Source: Pseudomonas maumuensis (GTDB lineage: Bacteria; Pseudomonadota; Gammaproteobacteria; Pseudomonadales; Pseudomonadaceae). From it: a DNA stretch of 64,000 nucleotides. Below the pieces are notes generated by a model. That model was not told the DNA's origin. It saw only the letters and a list, made by a program, of their open reading frames with translations, and ran no database searches. Location of the stretch: positions 372,001 through 436,000 of the forward strand of contig NZ_CP077077.1 of the NCBI RefSeq assembly GCF_019139675.1, given 5' to 3'. Each line of letters opens with the position of its first letter. Position 1 is the first letter of the stretch. Shown here piece after piece: positions 26,964 through 35,704 of the stretch. A program made the position numbers and the translations under genes.

Positions 26964-27766
26964 AGCTGATACTGGCCGAACCGTTCAAGCGCCTGTGGGC
27001 CGGGCGTGACCCCTTCGACGCCGTCGAGGCCTTGCAAGGCGAGGTGTACCGCGAGCTTGAAGGTCGTCGCACCCTGCGCACCGAGGTCGATGGCGCAGGT
27101 TTCTTCGTCAAGATCCACCGTGGCATCGGCTGGGGCGAGATTTTCAAGAACCTGTTCAGCGCCAAGCTGCCGGTGCTCGGCGCCGGCCAGGAATGGCGGG
27201 CGATCCAGCGCTTGCATGAAGTCGGCGTGCCGACCATGACCGCAGTGGCCTACGGCGAGCGCGGCGGCAACCCCGCCACCCAGCATTCGTTCATCGTCAC
27301 CGAGGAGTTGGCACCGACCGTCAGCCTGGAAGACTTCAGCATCGACTGGGTCAGGCAGCCGCCCGAGCCGCGCTTGAAACATGCGCTGATCGCCGAGGTG
27401 GCGAAGATGACCGGCGGCATGCACCGCGCCGGGGTCAACCACCGCGACTGCTACATCTGCCACTTTCTGTTGCATACCGACCGCCCGGTGACGGCGGAAG
27501 ACTTCAAGCTGTCGGTGATTGACCTGCATCGCGCCCAGACCCGGGCGAAAATTACCCGCCGCTGGCGCGACAAAGACCTGGCTGCCCTGTATTTCTCGGC
27601 CCTGGACATCGGCCTGACCCGCCGCGACAAGCTGCGCTTCTTGCGCGGTTACTTCCAGCGCCCTTTACGTCAGGTGCTCAAGGATGAGGCCGCGCTGCTC
27701 GCCTGGCTGGAACGCAAGGCGCAGAAGCTCTACGACCGCAAGCAACGTTACGGGGACGCACTCTGA
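26960..27766 (+). CDS. waaP: LPS core heptose(I) kinase WaaP
   Basis: Phosphorylates O4 of heptose I, needed for outer-membrane integrity and essential in P. aeruginosa. The 268 residues have a eukaryote-kinase-like fold with the ATP-site Lys in GFFVKIHRGIGWGEIFKN. The catalytic loop is NHRDCYICHFLL (Asp at about 162) and the metal-binding Asp is in LSVIDLHRAQ. The start ATG 26960 overlaps the waaG stop. A longer out-of-context frame from 26744 is rejected. It is the first of four consecutive kinase-fold genes. Confidence 0.95.
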   Translation: MKLILAEPFKRLWAGRDPFDAVEALQGEVYRELEGRRTLRTEVDGAGFFVKIHRGIGWGEIFKNLFSAKLPVLGAGQEWRAIQRLHEVGVPTMTAVAYGERGGNPATQHSFIVTEELAPTVSLEDFSIDWVRQPPEPRLKHALIAEVAKMTGGMHRAGVNHRDCYICHFLLHTDRPVTAEDFKLSVIDLHRAQTRAKITRRWRDKDLAALYFSALDIGLTRRDKLRFLRGYFQRPLRQVLKDEAALLAWLERKAQKLYDRKQRYGDAL

Positions 27767-28500
27767 TGGCGAGCTGGAACCTGGCGCCTGGGTACGCGCA
27801 CCTGGCGGCCGATTTCGGCAGCATCGACGCGGTGTTCGCTATCAAGGGCGAGCGGCTGACCCGCGACCCGCTGAGCGAGGTCATCCGCATCGAACGGGAT
27901 GGGGTCAACTATTACGTCAAACGCTACACCGGCGCCGGCAAGCACATGCGCCGTTACCTGGGGCGACCGCGGGTCAAGGCCGAGTGGCAGAACCTCAAGC
28001 AGTTCGCCAAGTGGGGTATTCCTACCGCCGAGGTGGTTGCCTGGGGCCTCGAGCGCCAGGGCCTGGCGTTTGGCCGGGGGGCGATGATCACGCGCGAACT
28101 GCCTTGTACCGAGGACCTTTCGGTGCTCGCCGAGCGCAACGATCCACGCCTGCGTGACGCGGCCTGGGTCGATCATGTCAGCCGCCAGCTGGCGCGGCAC
28201 ACCCGGGTGATGCACGATCACCATTTCGCCCATAACGATCTGAAGTGGCGCAACCTGCTGGTCGATGACCAGGGCACGCTGTTTTTCATCGACTGCCCGA
28301 CGGGCGACTTCTGGCGCGGCTTCATGCTTCGCCATCGGTTGATCAAGGACCTGGCCTGCCTGGACAAGGTCGCCAAATACCACCTGTCGGCGACTCAGCG
28401 CTTGCGCTTCTACCTGCAGTACCGCGGCCACGCGCGCTTGCATGCGCGTGACAAGAAGCGCATTCGCCAGGTGTTGGGCTTTTTCGAGGGAAGGGAATGA
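27766..28500 (+). CDS. LPS kinase-family protein (InaA/WaaP-like), catalytic residues intact
   Basis: The protein has 244 residues, and its ATG overlaps the waaP stop by one base. The kinase fold shows a Lys in VNYYVKRYTGAGKHMRRYLG, the catalytic loop HDHHFAHNDLKWRNLLVDD (Asp and Asn both present), and a metal-binding Asp in LFFIDCPTGDFW. This is the position of PA5008 in P. aeruginosa, where a WaaP-like protein (I recall the name WapP) phosphorylates the inner core. The target is probably a heptose hydroxyl, but this is inferred from family and operon only. Confidence 0.85.
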   Translation: MASWNLAPGYAHLAADFGSIDAVFAIKGERLTRDPLSEVIRIERDGVNYYVKRYTGAGKHMRRYLGRPRVKAEWQNLKQFAKWGIPTAEVVAWGLERQGLAFGRGAMITRELPCTEDLSVLAERNDPRLRDAAWVDHVSRQLARHTRVMHDHHFAHNDLKWRNLLVDDQGTLFFIDCPTGDFWRGFMLRHRLIKDLACLDKVAKYHLSATQRLRFYLQYRGHARLHARDKKRIRQVLGFFEGRE

Positions 28501-29249
28501 CCGATTATCTGGCCAGCGCCGACCAGGCGCTGTTGCAAAGACATGGCCTGGGCGACTTCGAAGCGCTCTGGGCGCTGCAGCTGGACGCCGTGGATGAGCC
28601 CAATACCGGCCGCGGCGGCTGGAGCAGCGTGTTCCGTCTGGAGCTGGAGGGCAAGGGCTACTACCTCAAGCGCCAGAGCGACTACTTTACCCGCAGCCTG
28701 CAGCGACCATTCGGCGAGCCGACGTTCGCCCGCGAGTTCCGCAACATCAGCCGCTACCAGAAACTCGATATCCCCGCCTTGCAGGCGGTGTTCTACGGCG
28801 AGCGCAAGCAAGGCGGCCAGCACCGCGCGATCCTCATGACCCGTGCGCTGGACGAATGGACCGACCTCGAACAGCTGCTCGCCCATTGGCCACAGACGCC
28901 CGCGCCACAACGCGAAGCGGTCCTCCAGGCTTGCGGACGGCTGGCCCGCACCCTGCACGCCGCCGGGCAGATGCACGGTTGCTTCTACCCCAAGCACATT
29001 TTCCTGCGTGAGCGCCGCGAGGGCTGGCAGGCGCAGTTGATCGACCTGGAAAAGACCCGTCCGCTGCTGTTCGGCATGCGTGACCGGGTCAAGGACCTGG
29101 AGCCGCTGCTGCGCCGCGCCCGGGCCTGGGGCGAGGCGGACGTGCGCGTGCTGTTGGCCGCCTACCTGGAGCAACCGGCGGACAGCGCCCTGGTTTCCAC
29201 CTGGCTGCAACGCCTGACCCAACGCCGTCGCCACAAAGAGGCCCGCTGA
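28497..29249 (+). CDS. InaA-like LPS kinase-fold protein lacking the catalytic aspartate
   Basis: The protein has 250 residues and overlaps the preceding gene by four bases (ATGA). The N-terminal lobe has KGYYLKRQSDYFTRSL (Lys present), and the metal site LIDLEKTRPLLF is kept. The catalytic loop reads MHGCFYPKHIFLRE. Against WaaP (NHRDCYICHFLL) the catalytic Asp is replaced by Cys, while the two His and the Tyr align. It may therefore be a pseudokinase, a scaffold, or an enzyme with altered chemistry. It corresponds in position to PA5007. It sits in the same overlapping operon, so it is expected to act on or near the LPS core. Confidence 0.8.
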   Translation: MTDYLASADQALLQRHGLGDFEALWALQLDAVDEPNTGRGGWSSVFRLELEGKGYYLKRQSDYFTRSLQRPFGEPTFAREFRNISRYQKLDIPALQAVFYGERKQGGQHRAILMTRALDEWTDLEQLLAHWPQTPAPQREAVLQACGRLARTLHAAGQMHGCFYPKHIFLRERREGWQAQLIDLEKTRPLLFGMRDRVKDLEPLLRRARAWGEADVRVLLAAYLEQPADSALVSTWLQRLTQRRRHKEAR

Positions 29250-30691
29250 TGCGCCTGTGCGAACTGAAGGAGGCCGGGCGTAGCCCGAGCCTGCCCCTGA
29301 CCATCACCCTCGCCGACGCCGCAGGCAGCGCCGACTTGCAACTGCTCAGCCTGCTACGCGTGCTGCCCGGCCAGCGCTATGTCGGCGCCGGCATCTGGCG
29401 TGGCACCAAGGTGCTGGCCAAGTTGCTGGTCGGCGGCAATGCCGCCCGTCACTTCCAGCGTGAACGCGATGGCGCCCGGCTGATGGCCGAACAGGGCCTG
29501 ACCACCCCGCGCCTGCTGGTCGATGGCCTCAAGGAAGGCGAGGGCGGCTGGCTGCTGTTCGAATACCTCGATCACGCCGAAAGCCTCGGTGACGCCTGGG
29601 CCAAGGTGGAATCATTGCCGATGCTCGCCGATGAGCAGCACCTGGTACTCGGCGAGGCCTTGACCGCCATTGCGCACCTGCACGCCAAGGGCCTGTGGCA
29701 GGAGGACCTGCACCTGGACAACCTGCTGCGCCAGGACGGCCAGCTGTACCTGATCGACGGTGCCGGCATCAAGGCCGAAACGCCTGGCCAGCAGCTGTCG
29801 CGCCAGCGCGTGCTGGAGAACCTCGGGGTATTCTTCGCCCAGTTGCCCAAGCGCCTGGAGCCTTTTATCGAGGAGGCGCTGGTGCATTACATCCTGGCCA
29901 ACGCCGAGCATGCGCTGCCGCTGGAGGCGTTGCAGAAGCAGGTGGACAAGGTGCGCAACTGGCGCCTGAAAGACTACCTGGACAAGGCCGGGCGCGAATG
30001 CACGCTGTTCAGCGTCGAACGTAGTCTGTCGGGCCTGCGCGCCATCCGCCGCGGCGAGGTCGCGGCGCTGCTGCCGGTGTTCGAGCAGGCCGATGCGCTG
30101 ATCGACCAGGGCCACCTGTACAAGACCGGTGGCGCGGCCAGTGTGGCGCGTATCGAGGTGGGCGGGCGCAAGTTGGTGCTCAAGCGCTACAACATCAAGA
30201 ACACCGCCCACTGGTTCAAGCGCTTCTGGCGTCCGAGCCGGGCCTGGCATTCGTGGATCGAGGGTCACCGCCTTGAGTTTCTCGACATCGCCACGCCTCG
30301 CCCCCTAGCGGTGTTGGAGCAGCGGGTGATGGGGCTGCGCAGCACGGCCTACCTGGTGACCGAGTACGCCGACGGGCCGGACCTGATCGAGTGCTTCGCA
30401 CCCTACGTGCAAAGCGGCGAGGCGCCCGACGAGCAGGTCGAGGCCCTGGTGCGGGTCATGCAACAGCTGATCCGCGAGCGCATCAGCCATGGCGACTTCA
30501 AGGGTCACAACCTGTTCTGGCAGGACGGCCAATGGTCGCTGATCGACCTCGACGCCATGTGCCAGCATGCCACCCAGCTAAGCTTCGCGCCGGCCTTCGC
30601 CCGCGACCGTGCGCGGCTGTTGCGCAACTGGCCGAGTGGCAGTGCGCTGCACCAGCGGTTGAACCAGGTGTTGCCGCGTTTGGCTGATTGA
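29249..30691 (+). CDS. Tandem double kinase-fold LPS core protein
   Basis: The 480 residues contain two kinase-like halves. The first (about 30-230) has VLAKLLVGGNAARHFQRE, a catalytic loop HAKGLWQEDLHLDNLLRQ and LIDGAG. The second (about 285-475) has KLVLKRYNIKNTAHWFKRF, the catalytic loop ISHGDFKGHNLFWQ and LIDLDAM. Both loops keep Asp and Asn, so both domains could be active. The ATG overlaps the preceding stop by one base. It matches PA5006 in position. It is the last gene of the operon, followed by a hairpin. The carbamoyltransferase that follows in P. aeruginosa, as I recall, is not here. Confidence 0.85.
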   Translation: MRLCELKEAGRSPSLPLTITLADAAGSADLQLLSLLRVLPGQRYVGAGIWRGTKVLAKLLVGGNAARHFQRERDGARLMAEQGLTTPRLLVDGLKEGEGGWLLFEYLDHAESLGDAWAKVESLPMLADEQHLVLGEALTAIAHLHAKGLWQEDLHLDNLLRQDGQLYLIDGAGIKAETPGQQLSRQRVLENLGVFFAQLPKRLEPFIEEALVHYILANAEHALPLEALQKQVDKVRNWRLKDYLDKAGRECTLFSVERSLSGLRAIRRGEVAALLPVFEQADALIDQGHLYKTGGAASVARIEVGGRKLVLKRYNIKNTAHWFKRFWRPSRAWHSWIEGHRLEFLDIATPRPLAVLEQRVMGLRSTAYLVTEYADGPDLIECFAPYVQSGEAPDEQVEALVRVMQQLIRERISHGDFKGHNLFWQDGQWSLIDLDAMCQHATQLSFAPAFARDRARLLRNWPSGSALHQRLNQVLPRLAD

Positions 30692-30712
30692 ATGATCGGT
30701 TGAAGCGACTGT

Positions 30713-30739
30713 GTAGGGGCGGCACAAGGCCGCTCCTAC
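30713..30739. terminator. Hairpin between the LPS operon and the convergent iron cassette
   Basis: The stem GTAGGGGCGGC / GCCGCTCCTAC with a five-base loop lies between convergent transcription units. The T-run is poor, so this is a likely bidirectional terminator or REP-like hairpin. Confidence 0.6.
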
Positions 30740-30744
30740 GCTAT

Positions 30745-30921
30745 TTACCGCCGCCAGAACCCACTCAGGCCCAGCCCGGCTGAAAGGCCCAGCCCCACCC
30801 AGGCCAGTACATCCCACATCCCATCCCCGAGTAGTGCGGCAAACAGCCCGGCCGCACTGAGCACGGCGATCAGCGCCGGCCAGGCGAAGATCCTGCCGGT
30901 GCTTTGCGACTTGTGGCTCAT
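30745..30921 (-). CDS. Small hydrophobic membrane peptide (58 aa) coupled to the PepSY gene
   Basis: A 58-residue peptide starting MSHKSQSTGRIFAWPALIAV and ending GLSGFWRR. It has two hydrophobic segments (PALIAVLSAAGLFAALL and VLAWVGLGLSAGLGL). The ATG at 30921 overlaps the TGA of the upstream PepSY gene by four bases, so it is translationally coupled to it. I do not recognise a named family. Small membrane proteins often follow PepSY-TM genes in Pseudomonas siderophore loci, so a role in the same inner-membrane step is inferred. Confidence 0.75.
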   Translation of the reverse strand: MSHKSQSTGRIFAWPALIAVLSAAGLFAALLGDGMWDVLAWVGLGLSAGLGLSGFWRR

Positions 30922-32030
30922 GCCCGCACCTCCCGCGGCTTACGTTGCTTGCCCCACCACAGGTACAGGCCGCTGCCCAGCACGATGATGGTCAGGATAT
31001 CGAGCACGGCCCAGAGGATCTGCATGGGGCGGCCGCCGTAGTCGCCGAAGTGCAGGGGCTGTGACAGGCCCATGGCGTCCATGTACCACGGGCGCTCGCC
31101 CACGGCGGTCACTTCCAGGGTGCGCGCGTCGATCAGTATCGGTGTGAACAGGTGCGAGGTCAGGTTCGTGGCGCCATTCATGAATACCGCATAGTGGTGC
31201 TCGCTGGAGAAGCGCGTGCCGGGGAAGGCGATGAAGTCCGGGCGCATGCCCGGTGCGGCCTGTTCGGCGATCTTCAGCAACTGCGTGGCCGGGGCGCGCT
31301 CGGTGAGCGGCGGGGCATCGCGGTAGGGGGCGACCATGGCCGCCAGGCTGTCGTTGCGCCAGGCAGCGATCACCAGGTCGGACAGGGCGCTGATAACCCC
31401 AGTGACGCCGACCACCAAGGCCCAGGTCAGGGTGACCACGCCGATCAGGTTGTGCAGGTCGAGCCAGCGCAGGCGCCGGGATTTGTCGTGGCGCACCGTG
31501 GCGAATTTCAGCCGGCGCATGAACGGCGCGTACAGCACCGTGCCGGAGACGATCGCGACGACGAACAGCAGGCCCATGAAGGCCAGCCACAACTTGCCGG
31601 GCAACCCGGCGAACATGTCCACGTGCAGGCGCAGCATCAGCATCATGAAACCGCCGTTGGCTGCCGGCATGGCCACGGCCTCACCGGTGCGGGCGTCGAG
31701 CATGAAGGTGTGCGATTGGTCGGGGTGGGTGCCGGCGGTGGCGGCCATGATCGCCACCACGCCGTTGGGTTCGTCCTCTTCGTAGCCGAAGTACTGCATG
31801 ACTTCGCCAGGGCGATGCTGCTCGGCCTTGAGCACCAGTTGCTGCAGGTCCAGGTGCGGGGTGCCGGGAGGCATCTCGCGCAGTTCGGGGGCATCGCCCA
31901 GCAAGTGTTCCAGCTCGTGGTGGAAGATCAGCGGCAGGCCGGTCAGGGCCAGCAGCAGCAGGAACAGCGTGCATACCAGACTGCTCCAGGTATGGATCGC
32001 TGACCAGCGGCGGATGGTTTGGCTTTTCAT
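30918..32030 (-). CDS. PepSY-TM inner-membrane protein (putative ferric-siderophore reductase, FoxB/PiuB-like)
   Basis: The protein has 370 residues. There is an N-terminal helix with His (RRWSAIHTWSSLVCTLFLLLLALTG), a periplasmic PepSY region, a helix at LWLAFMGLLFVVAIVSGTVLYAPF with LRWLDLHNLIGVVTLTWALVVGVTGVIS after it, and a C-terminal helix (LDILTIIVLGSGLYLWW). Conserved His residues in the helices could bind haem, as in PepSY-TM reductases that release iron from siderophores. It lies downstream of the TonB receptor on the same strand, with a REP pair between. The start is ATG 32030, with GTG 32033 directly before it as an alternative. Confidence 0.82.
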   Translation of the reverse strand: MKSQTIRRWSAIHTWSSLVCTLFLLLLALTGLPLIFHHELEHLLGDAPELREMPPGTPHLDLQQLVLKAEQHRPGEVMQYFGYEEDEPNGVVAIMAATAGTHPDQSHTFMLDARTGEAVAMPAANGGFMMLMLRLHVDMFAGLPGKLWLAFMGLLFVVAIVSGTVLYAPFMRRLKFATVRHDKSRRLRWLDLHNLIGVVTLTWALVVGVTGVISALSDLVIAAWRNDSLAAMVAPYRDAPPLTERAPATQLLKIAEQAAPGMRPDFIAFPGTRFSSEHHYAVFMNGATNLTSHLFTPILIDARTLEVTAVGERPWYMDAMGLSQPLHFGDYGGRPMQILWAVLDILTIIVLGSGLYLWWGKQRKPREVRA

Positions 32031-32057
32031 CACGGTTCCGTCTTTGCCTGAAGGATC

Positions 32058-32180
32058 GAGGGGCTGCTGTGCAGCCCATTCGCGGGCAAGCCCGCTCCCA
32101 CAGGGAAAGCGCAGATCTCAGGGTATGCGCACTACCTGTGGGAGCGGGCTTGCCCGCGAATGGGCCGCAAGGCGGCCCCG
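32058..32180. repeat. REP element pair (inverted)
   Basis: ATTCGCGGGCAAGCCCGCTCCCACAGG and its inverse CCTGTGGGAGCGGGCTTGCCCGCGAATGG, with GGGCTGCTGTGCAGCCC and GGCCGCAAGGCGGCC arms. They lie between the receptor and PepSY genes and may reduce read-through. Confidence 0.88.
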
Positions 32181-32184
32181 TCAC

Positions 32185-34611
32185 TCAGAACTTGTAGGTG
32201 GCGCTGGCGACGACGCTGCGTTGGTCCCCGTAGTAGCAGTAGTACCCGTCGCAGGTGGACAGGTAGTCCTTGTTCAGCAGGTTGCTGGCGTTGACCGCCA
32301 CCGAGGCACCCTTGAGGCTGTTGTCCAGGCGGCCCAGGTCGTAATGCACGGCGGCGTCGAACACAGTGTAGGCCTTGCTCTTGCCGAGCCAGGTGTTGGC
32401 TTCGTCACCGTAGCGGCTGCCGGTGTAGCGTGCGCCAAGGCCGATGCCGAAGCCGTCAAGCACACCGGTATGCCAGGTGTAGTCGGCCCACAAGGAGGCC
32501 TGCTGGTTGGGCATCTGTTGCAGACGGTTGCCTTTGTACTGCCCTTTCTGGACTTCGGACTTGGCCAGTGTGTAGGCGGCGATCACTTTCAGGTTGTCGG
32601 TGACGTCGGAGACGGCTTCCAGTTCCAGGCCGTGGACCTTGACCTCACCGGTCTGGCTGGAAATCGGCACCCCACTCACGTTGTTGGTGACGGTCACGTT
32701 CTTCTGGGTAAGGTCATACACCGCCGCAGACAACAGGGTGTTGGAGCCAGGTGGCTGATACTTGAGACCCAGCTCCCATTGCTGGCCTTCGGTCGGTTTG
32801 AATGACTTCTCGACGTCTGCGTTCGAGCCGCTGCTTGGCTGGAACGACTCGGCATAGGACAGGTAGGGAACAAAGCCTGAATCGAACACGTAGCTGAGCG
32901 CCGCGTTGCCGCTGAACTGCTTGTCGCGCTGGGTGTTGGTGGCATTGCCCTTGTTGCGGAACGTGGTGCCGGTATGCACCCAGTCCTCACGCCCGCCCAG
33001 GGTCAGGCGCCATTTGTCGAGCGCCATCTGGTCCTGGATGTAGAGCCCGGTCTGCACGGTTTTCTGGTTGTAGTCCAGATAGGCCGCGGAGCGGTCCGGG
33101 CGGATGATCGGCAAGCCGTACACCGGGTTGTTGACGTTGGTGGCTGGTACGTCGAAGCCATAGATCGAGAGGAAGTCGGACTCGGTGCGCTGGTGGTCCA
33201 GGCCGATCAAAACCGTGTGGCTGATGTCACCAGTGGTGAAGTCGGCCTGGAAGTTGTTGTCGAGCGCGAATTGGCTGATGTCCTCATCGACGTTGGTGGA
33301 CATGCGGTTGGCATTGCCCTCGTTGTCCACCGGGCCGCCGGGTTGGAAGTAGGCACCAACGGTGAGCGTCTGGAATGACAACTCGCTCTTGGTGTAGCGC
33401 AGATTCTGGCGGAACTGCCAGACATCGTTGAAACGATGCTCGAAGGCATAGCCCAGCGCGTAGTAGGTGCGGTCGTAGTATTCGTAATCCGGGTCACCCA
33501 GGTTCTTGTGGCGGGAGACCTTGCCGAACGGCATGTCGATCTTGGTGCCTTGTATCGGGTAGAACTGGCTGGTGGCGCCGGTATCGTCGCGGGTGAACTG
33601 GCTGAGGAAGGTCAGCGATGTGTCGTCGTCGATGTTCCAGGTCAGGCTCGGGGCGATGTTGTAGCGCTTGTTGTCCATATGGTCGATTTGCGTGCCGCTG
33701 TCGCGTACCACGCCGCTGACGCCATAGAGGAACTGACCCTGCTCATCGAGCTTGCCGGTGCTGGCGAAGTTGATCTGGCGGTGGTTGTCGCTGCCGTACT
33801 GCAGCTGGATCTCATGGCTGCTCTCGGCCTGGGGGCGGCGGCTGACCATGTCCAGCAGGCCGCCGGGCGGGGTCTGGCCATACACCGACGAGGCCGGGCC
33901 ACGCAGCAGCGCAAGGCGGTCGAGGTTCCAGGTTTCGGCTTTTGGGTTGGCATACACGCCGCGGGGCAGGGGCAGGCCGTCGAGGAACTGGGTCGGCTCG
34001 AAGCCGCGCACGCGCATCCAGTCATAGCGGGTGTCGCTGCCGAAACTGGCGGAGACGATGCCGGGCATGTACTTCACCGCATCATCCAGGCTCTGCACGC
34101 CGCGGTCGCTCATCTGCTGGCGGGTGGCGACGGAAATGGAGCGTGGGACTTCGACCAGCGCGGTGTCGGTCTTGGTGCCGGCGGCGGTGCGCTTGGCGGT
34201 GTAGCCCTCCACCGGGCCCCAGGCGCTTTCAAAGCTGCTGTTGGCGTCGATGTTGGTCTCCGGCAGCGCCAGGCTGCCTTCCGCCACCAGGCTGTAGCTG
34301 CCGGCGCTGCTTTGCTGCAACTGCAGGCCGGTACCACGCAGGGCTGCCTGTAGCGCGCCGATACCGTTGTACTGGCCGCTGACCGGCGCCGAATTGCGCC
34401 CACTGACCAGGGCCGGGTCCAGCGCCAGGGCGATGCCGGCCTGGCTGGCGATCTGGTTCAGGGTGCTGGCCAGCGGTGCGCTGGGCAGGTTGTAGGCACG
34501 CATGGCGGACTGTTCGGCGGCGAACAGGGCGGTGCTGGCCAACGGGGTGGCCAGGCCGATGGCCAGGGCCATCAGGCTGGGGCGAAGCAAAGCATCAACG
34601 GCACGGGACAT
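32185..34611 (-). CDS. TonB-dependent ferric-siderophore receptor with signalling domain (hydroxamate-type likely)
   Basis: An outer-membrane transporter of 808 residues. A signal peptide ends near LASTALFAAEQ. An STN signalling domain spans about 35-115 (AYNLPSAPLASTLNQIASQA, GSYSLVA). The plug then has ALVEVPRSISVATRQQMSDR, LRGPASSVYGQTPPGGLLDM and VSRRPQ, followed by a 22-strand barrel ending VVASATYKF. The terminal aromatic Phe fits outer-membrane assembly. The STN domain plus adjacent fecR and fecI show cell-surface signalling. The FYNGLKLPR-like loop (FLDGLPLPRGVYAN) resembles FhuA/FoxA/FiuA ferric-hydroxamate receptors, but the ligand cannot be fixed from sequence. The start ATG follows GAGGAG. 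Confidence 0.92.
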   Translation of the reverse strand: MSRAVDALLRPSLMALAIGLATPLASTALFAAEQSAMRAYNLPSAPLASTLNQIASQAGIALALDPALVSGRNSAPVSGQYNGIGALQAALRGTGLQLQQSSAGSYSLVAEGSLALPETNIDANSSFESAWGPVEGYTAKRTAAGTKTDTALVEVPRSISVATRQQMSDRGVQSLDDAVKYMPGIVSASFGSDTRYDWMRVRGFEPTQFLDGLPLPRGVYANPKAETWNLDRLALLRGPASSVYGQTPPGGLLDMVSRRPQAESSHEIQLQYGSDNHRQINFASTGKLDEQGQFLYGVSGVVRDSGTQIDHMDNKRYNIAPSLTWNIDDDTSLTFLSQFTRDDTGATSQFYPIQGTKIDMPFGKVSRHKNLGDPDYEYYDRTYYALGYAFEHRFNDVWQFRQNLRYTKSELSFQTLTVGAYFQPGGPVDNEGNANRMSTNVDEDISQFALDNNFQADFTTGDISHTVLIGLDHQRTESDFLSIYGFDVPATNVNNPVYGLPIIRPDRSAAYLDYNQKTVQTGLYIQDQMALDKWRLTLGGREDWVHTGTTFRNKGNATNTQRDKQFSGNAALSYVFDSGFVPYLSYAESFQPSSGSNADVEKSFKPTEGQQWELGLKYQPPGSNTLLSAAVYDLTQKNVTVTNNVSGVPISSQTGEVKVHGLELEAVSDVTDNLKVIAAYTLAKSEVQKGQYKGNRLQQMPNQQASLWADYTWHTGVLDGFGIGLGARYTGSRYGDEANTWLGKSKAYTVFDAAVHYDLGRLDNSLKGASVAVNASNLLNKDYLSTCDGYYCYYGDQRSVVASATYKF

Positions 34612-34712
34612 TCAGCGGCTCCTCGACGAAATAGTGCTGACTGCTTCCTTGCCGAGCGAGAGTGGGAAAGTGACAGAGGGGTGTGAAAAAAAATACGACT
34701 GATTTGCACAAT

Positions 34713-34744
34713 CCTTTGGGAGGCGGCAAGCCGGCTCCCAAAGG
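34713..34744 (-). terminator. Hairpin between fecR and the receptor gene
   Basis: CCTTTGGGAG and CTCCCAAAGG flank a REP-like core (GGCGGCAAGCCGG). The hairpin is about 16 bases beyond the fecR stop, and a T-run follows only about 18 bases later on the minus strand. It may partly terminate fecIR transcription. The receptor's own sigma-dependent promoter is expected in 34612-34712. Confidence 0.55.
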
Positions 34745-34759
34745 GCGGTCTGGCTGGGG

Positions 34760-35704
34760 CTATTTGGCGGTAACGGTGACCCACCATGGCGTATGCCGCT
34801 CGATCTTCACCGGCAGCACCGGTTGCAGCGAGGCCAGGGCCAGGTCGGTGTCGGTCAGCGGGAAACTGCCGCTCACGCGTAGCTCGGCCACTGCGTCGCT
34901 GACGCCCAGGTGGCCGCTGCGGTATTGGCCGAGGGTGGCCACCAGGTCGGCCAGGCGCACGTTGTCCACCACCAGCATGCCGCGGGTCCAGGCGTCGCTG
35001 CCGACCGCCACGGGGCTGACACTGCCCAGGCCGTCGGCGCTCATCAGCACTTGCTGGCCTTCGCGCAATACCTGTTCGTCGCCACTGTGCTGTGGCTTGG
35101 CGGCCACCGATGCCTGCAGCACCTCCAGGCGTGTGCCGGCCTCCTCGCGCTTGACCAGGAAGCGGGTGCCCAGCGGGCGCAGGCGGCCCTCCTCGGTACG
35201 CACCAGCAATGGGCGGCTGTCCTTATGGCCGGTTTCCACCGAGATTTCACCCTGGTGCAGGACGATCAGCCGTTGCTCGCCCTGGAAGTCGATGTCCACC
35301 GCGGTCTTGCTGTTGAGGCTGAGCAAGGTGCCGTCTTCCAGGCGCAGAGTGCGCAGCTCGCCGGTCCCGGTGCGTTGGTCGGCCAGCCAGTAGGTGGGCG
35401 ACAGTGTCGGTGTGCCGGCCCAGGCCAGCAGGCCGCCGAGCAGCAGCATGCCAGCCAGGCCGCCCAGGCGCTGGCGCAACCCGGCCCGGGATTGCAGCAG
35501 GGTGTGGCGTACGGGCCCGGCGGCAGCGTTGACGCGCTGGTCGAGCATGCCCAGTTGCAGCCAGGCGCGGGCGTGCTCCTCGTGGGCGGCGTGCCAGCGC
35601 GTGAATTCGCTGCGTTCGTCCGGGGTACCGCTACCTTCGTCGAGGCACAGCTTCCAGGCGATGGCCGCTTCCAGCACCTGGCTGGAAACCGGGGCATGCT
35701 TCAT
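34760..35704 (-). CDS. fecR: FecR-type anti-sigma/sigma regulator
   Basis: An inner-membrane regulator of 314 residues. The cytoplasmic N-terminus has the FecR-N pattern EAAIAWKLCLDEGSGTPDER and HARAWLQLGMLDQRV. One membrane helix lies at about 85-105 (GLAGMLLLGGLLAWAGTP). The periplasmic FecR domain (LRTLRLEDGTLLSLNSKTAV, RFLVKREEAGTRLEVL) contacts the STN domain of the receptor. Its start overlaps the sigma-factor stop by four bases. It holds the sigma factor inactive, or activates it, until the receptor binds its siderophore. Which of these modes applies cannot be read here. Confidence 0.9.
   Translation of the reverse strand: MKHAPVSSQVLEAAIAWKLCLDEGSGTPDERSEFTRWHAAHEEHARAWLQLGMLDQRVNAAAGPVRHTLLQSRAGLRQRLGGLAGMLLLGGLLAWAGTPTLSPTYWLADQRTGTGELRTLRLEDGTLLSLNSKTAVDIDFQGEQRLIVLHQGEISVETGHKDSRPLLVRTEEGRLRPLGTRFLVKREEAGTRLEVLQASVAAKPQHSGDEQVLREGQQVLMSADGLGSVSPVAVGSDAWTRGMLVVDNVRLADLVATLGQYRSGHLGVSDAVAELRVSGSFPLTDTDLALASLQPVLPVKIERHTPWWVTVTAK

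Noticed and set aside
34612..34759. PvdS/iron-starvation-type promoter before the TonB receptor
   Set aside because: I looked for a TAAAT..CGT-like pair and found only weak matches. The promoter of the adjacent FecI-type sigma factor cannot be defined from one sequence.
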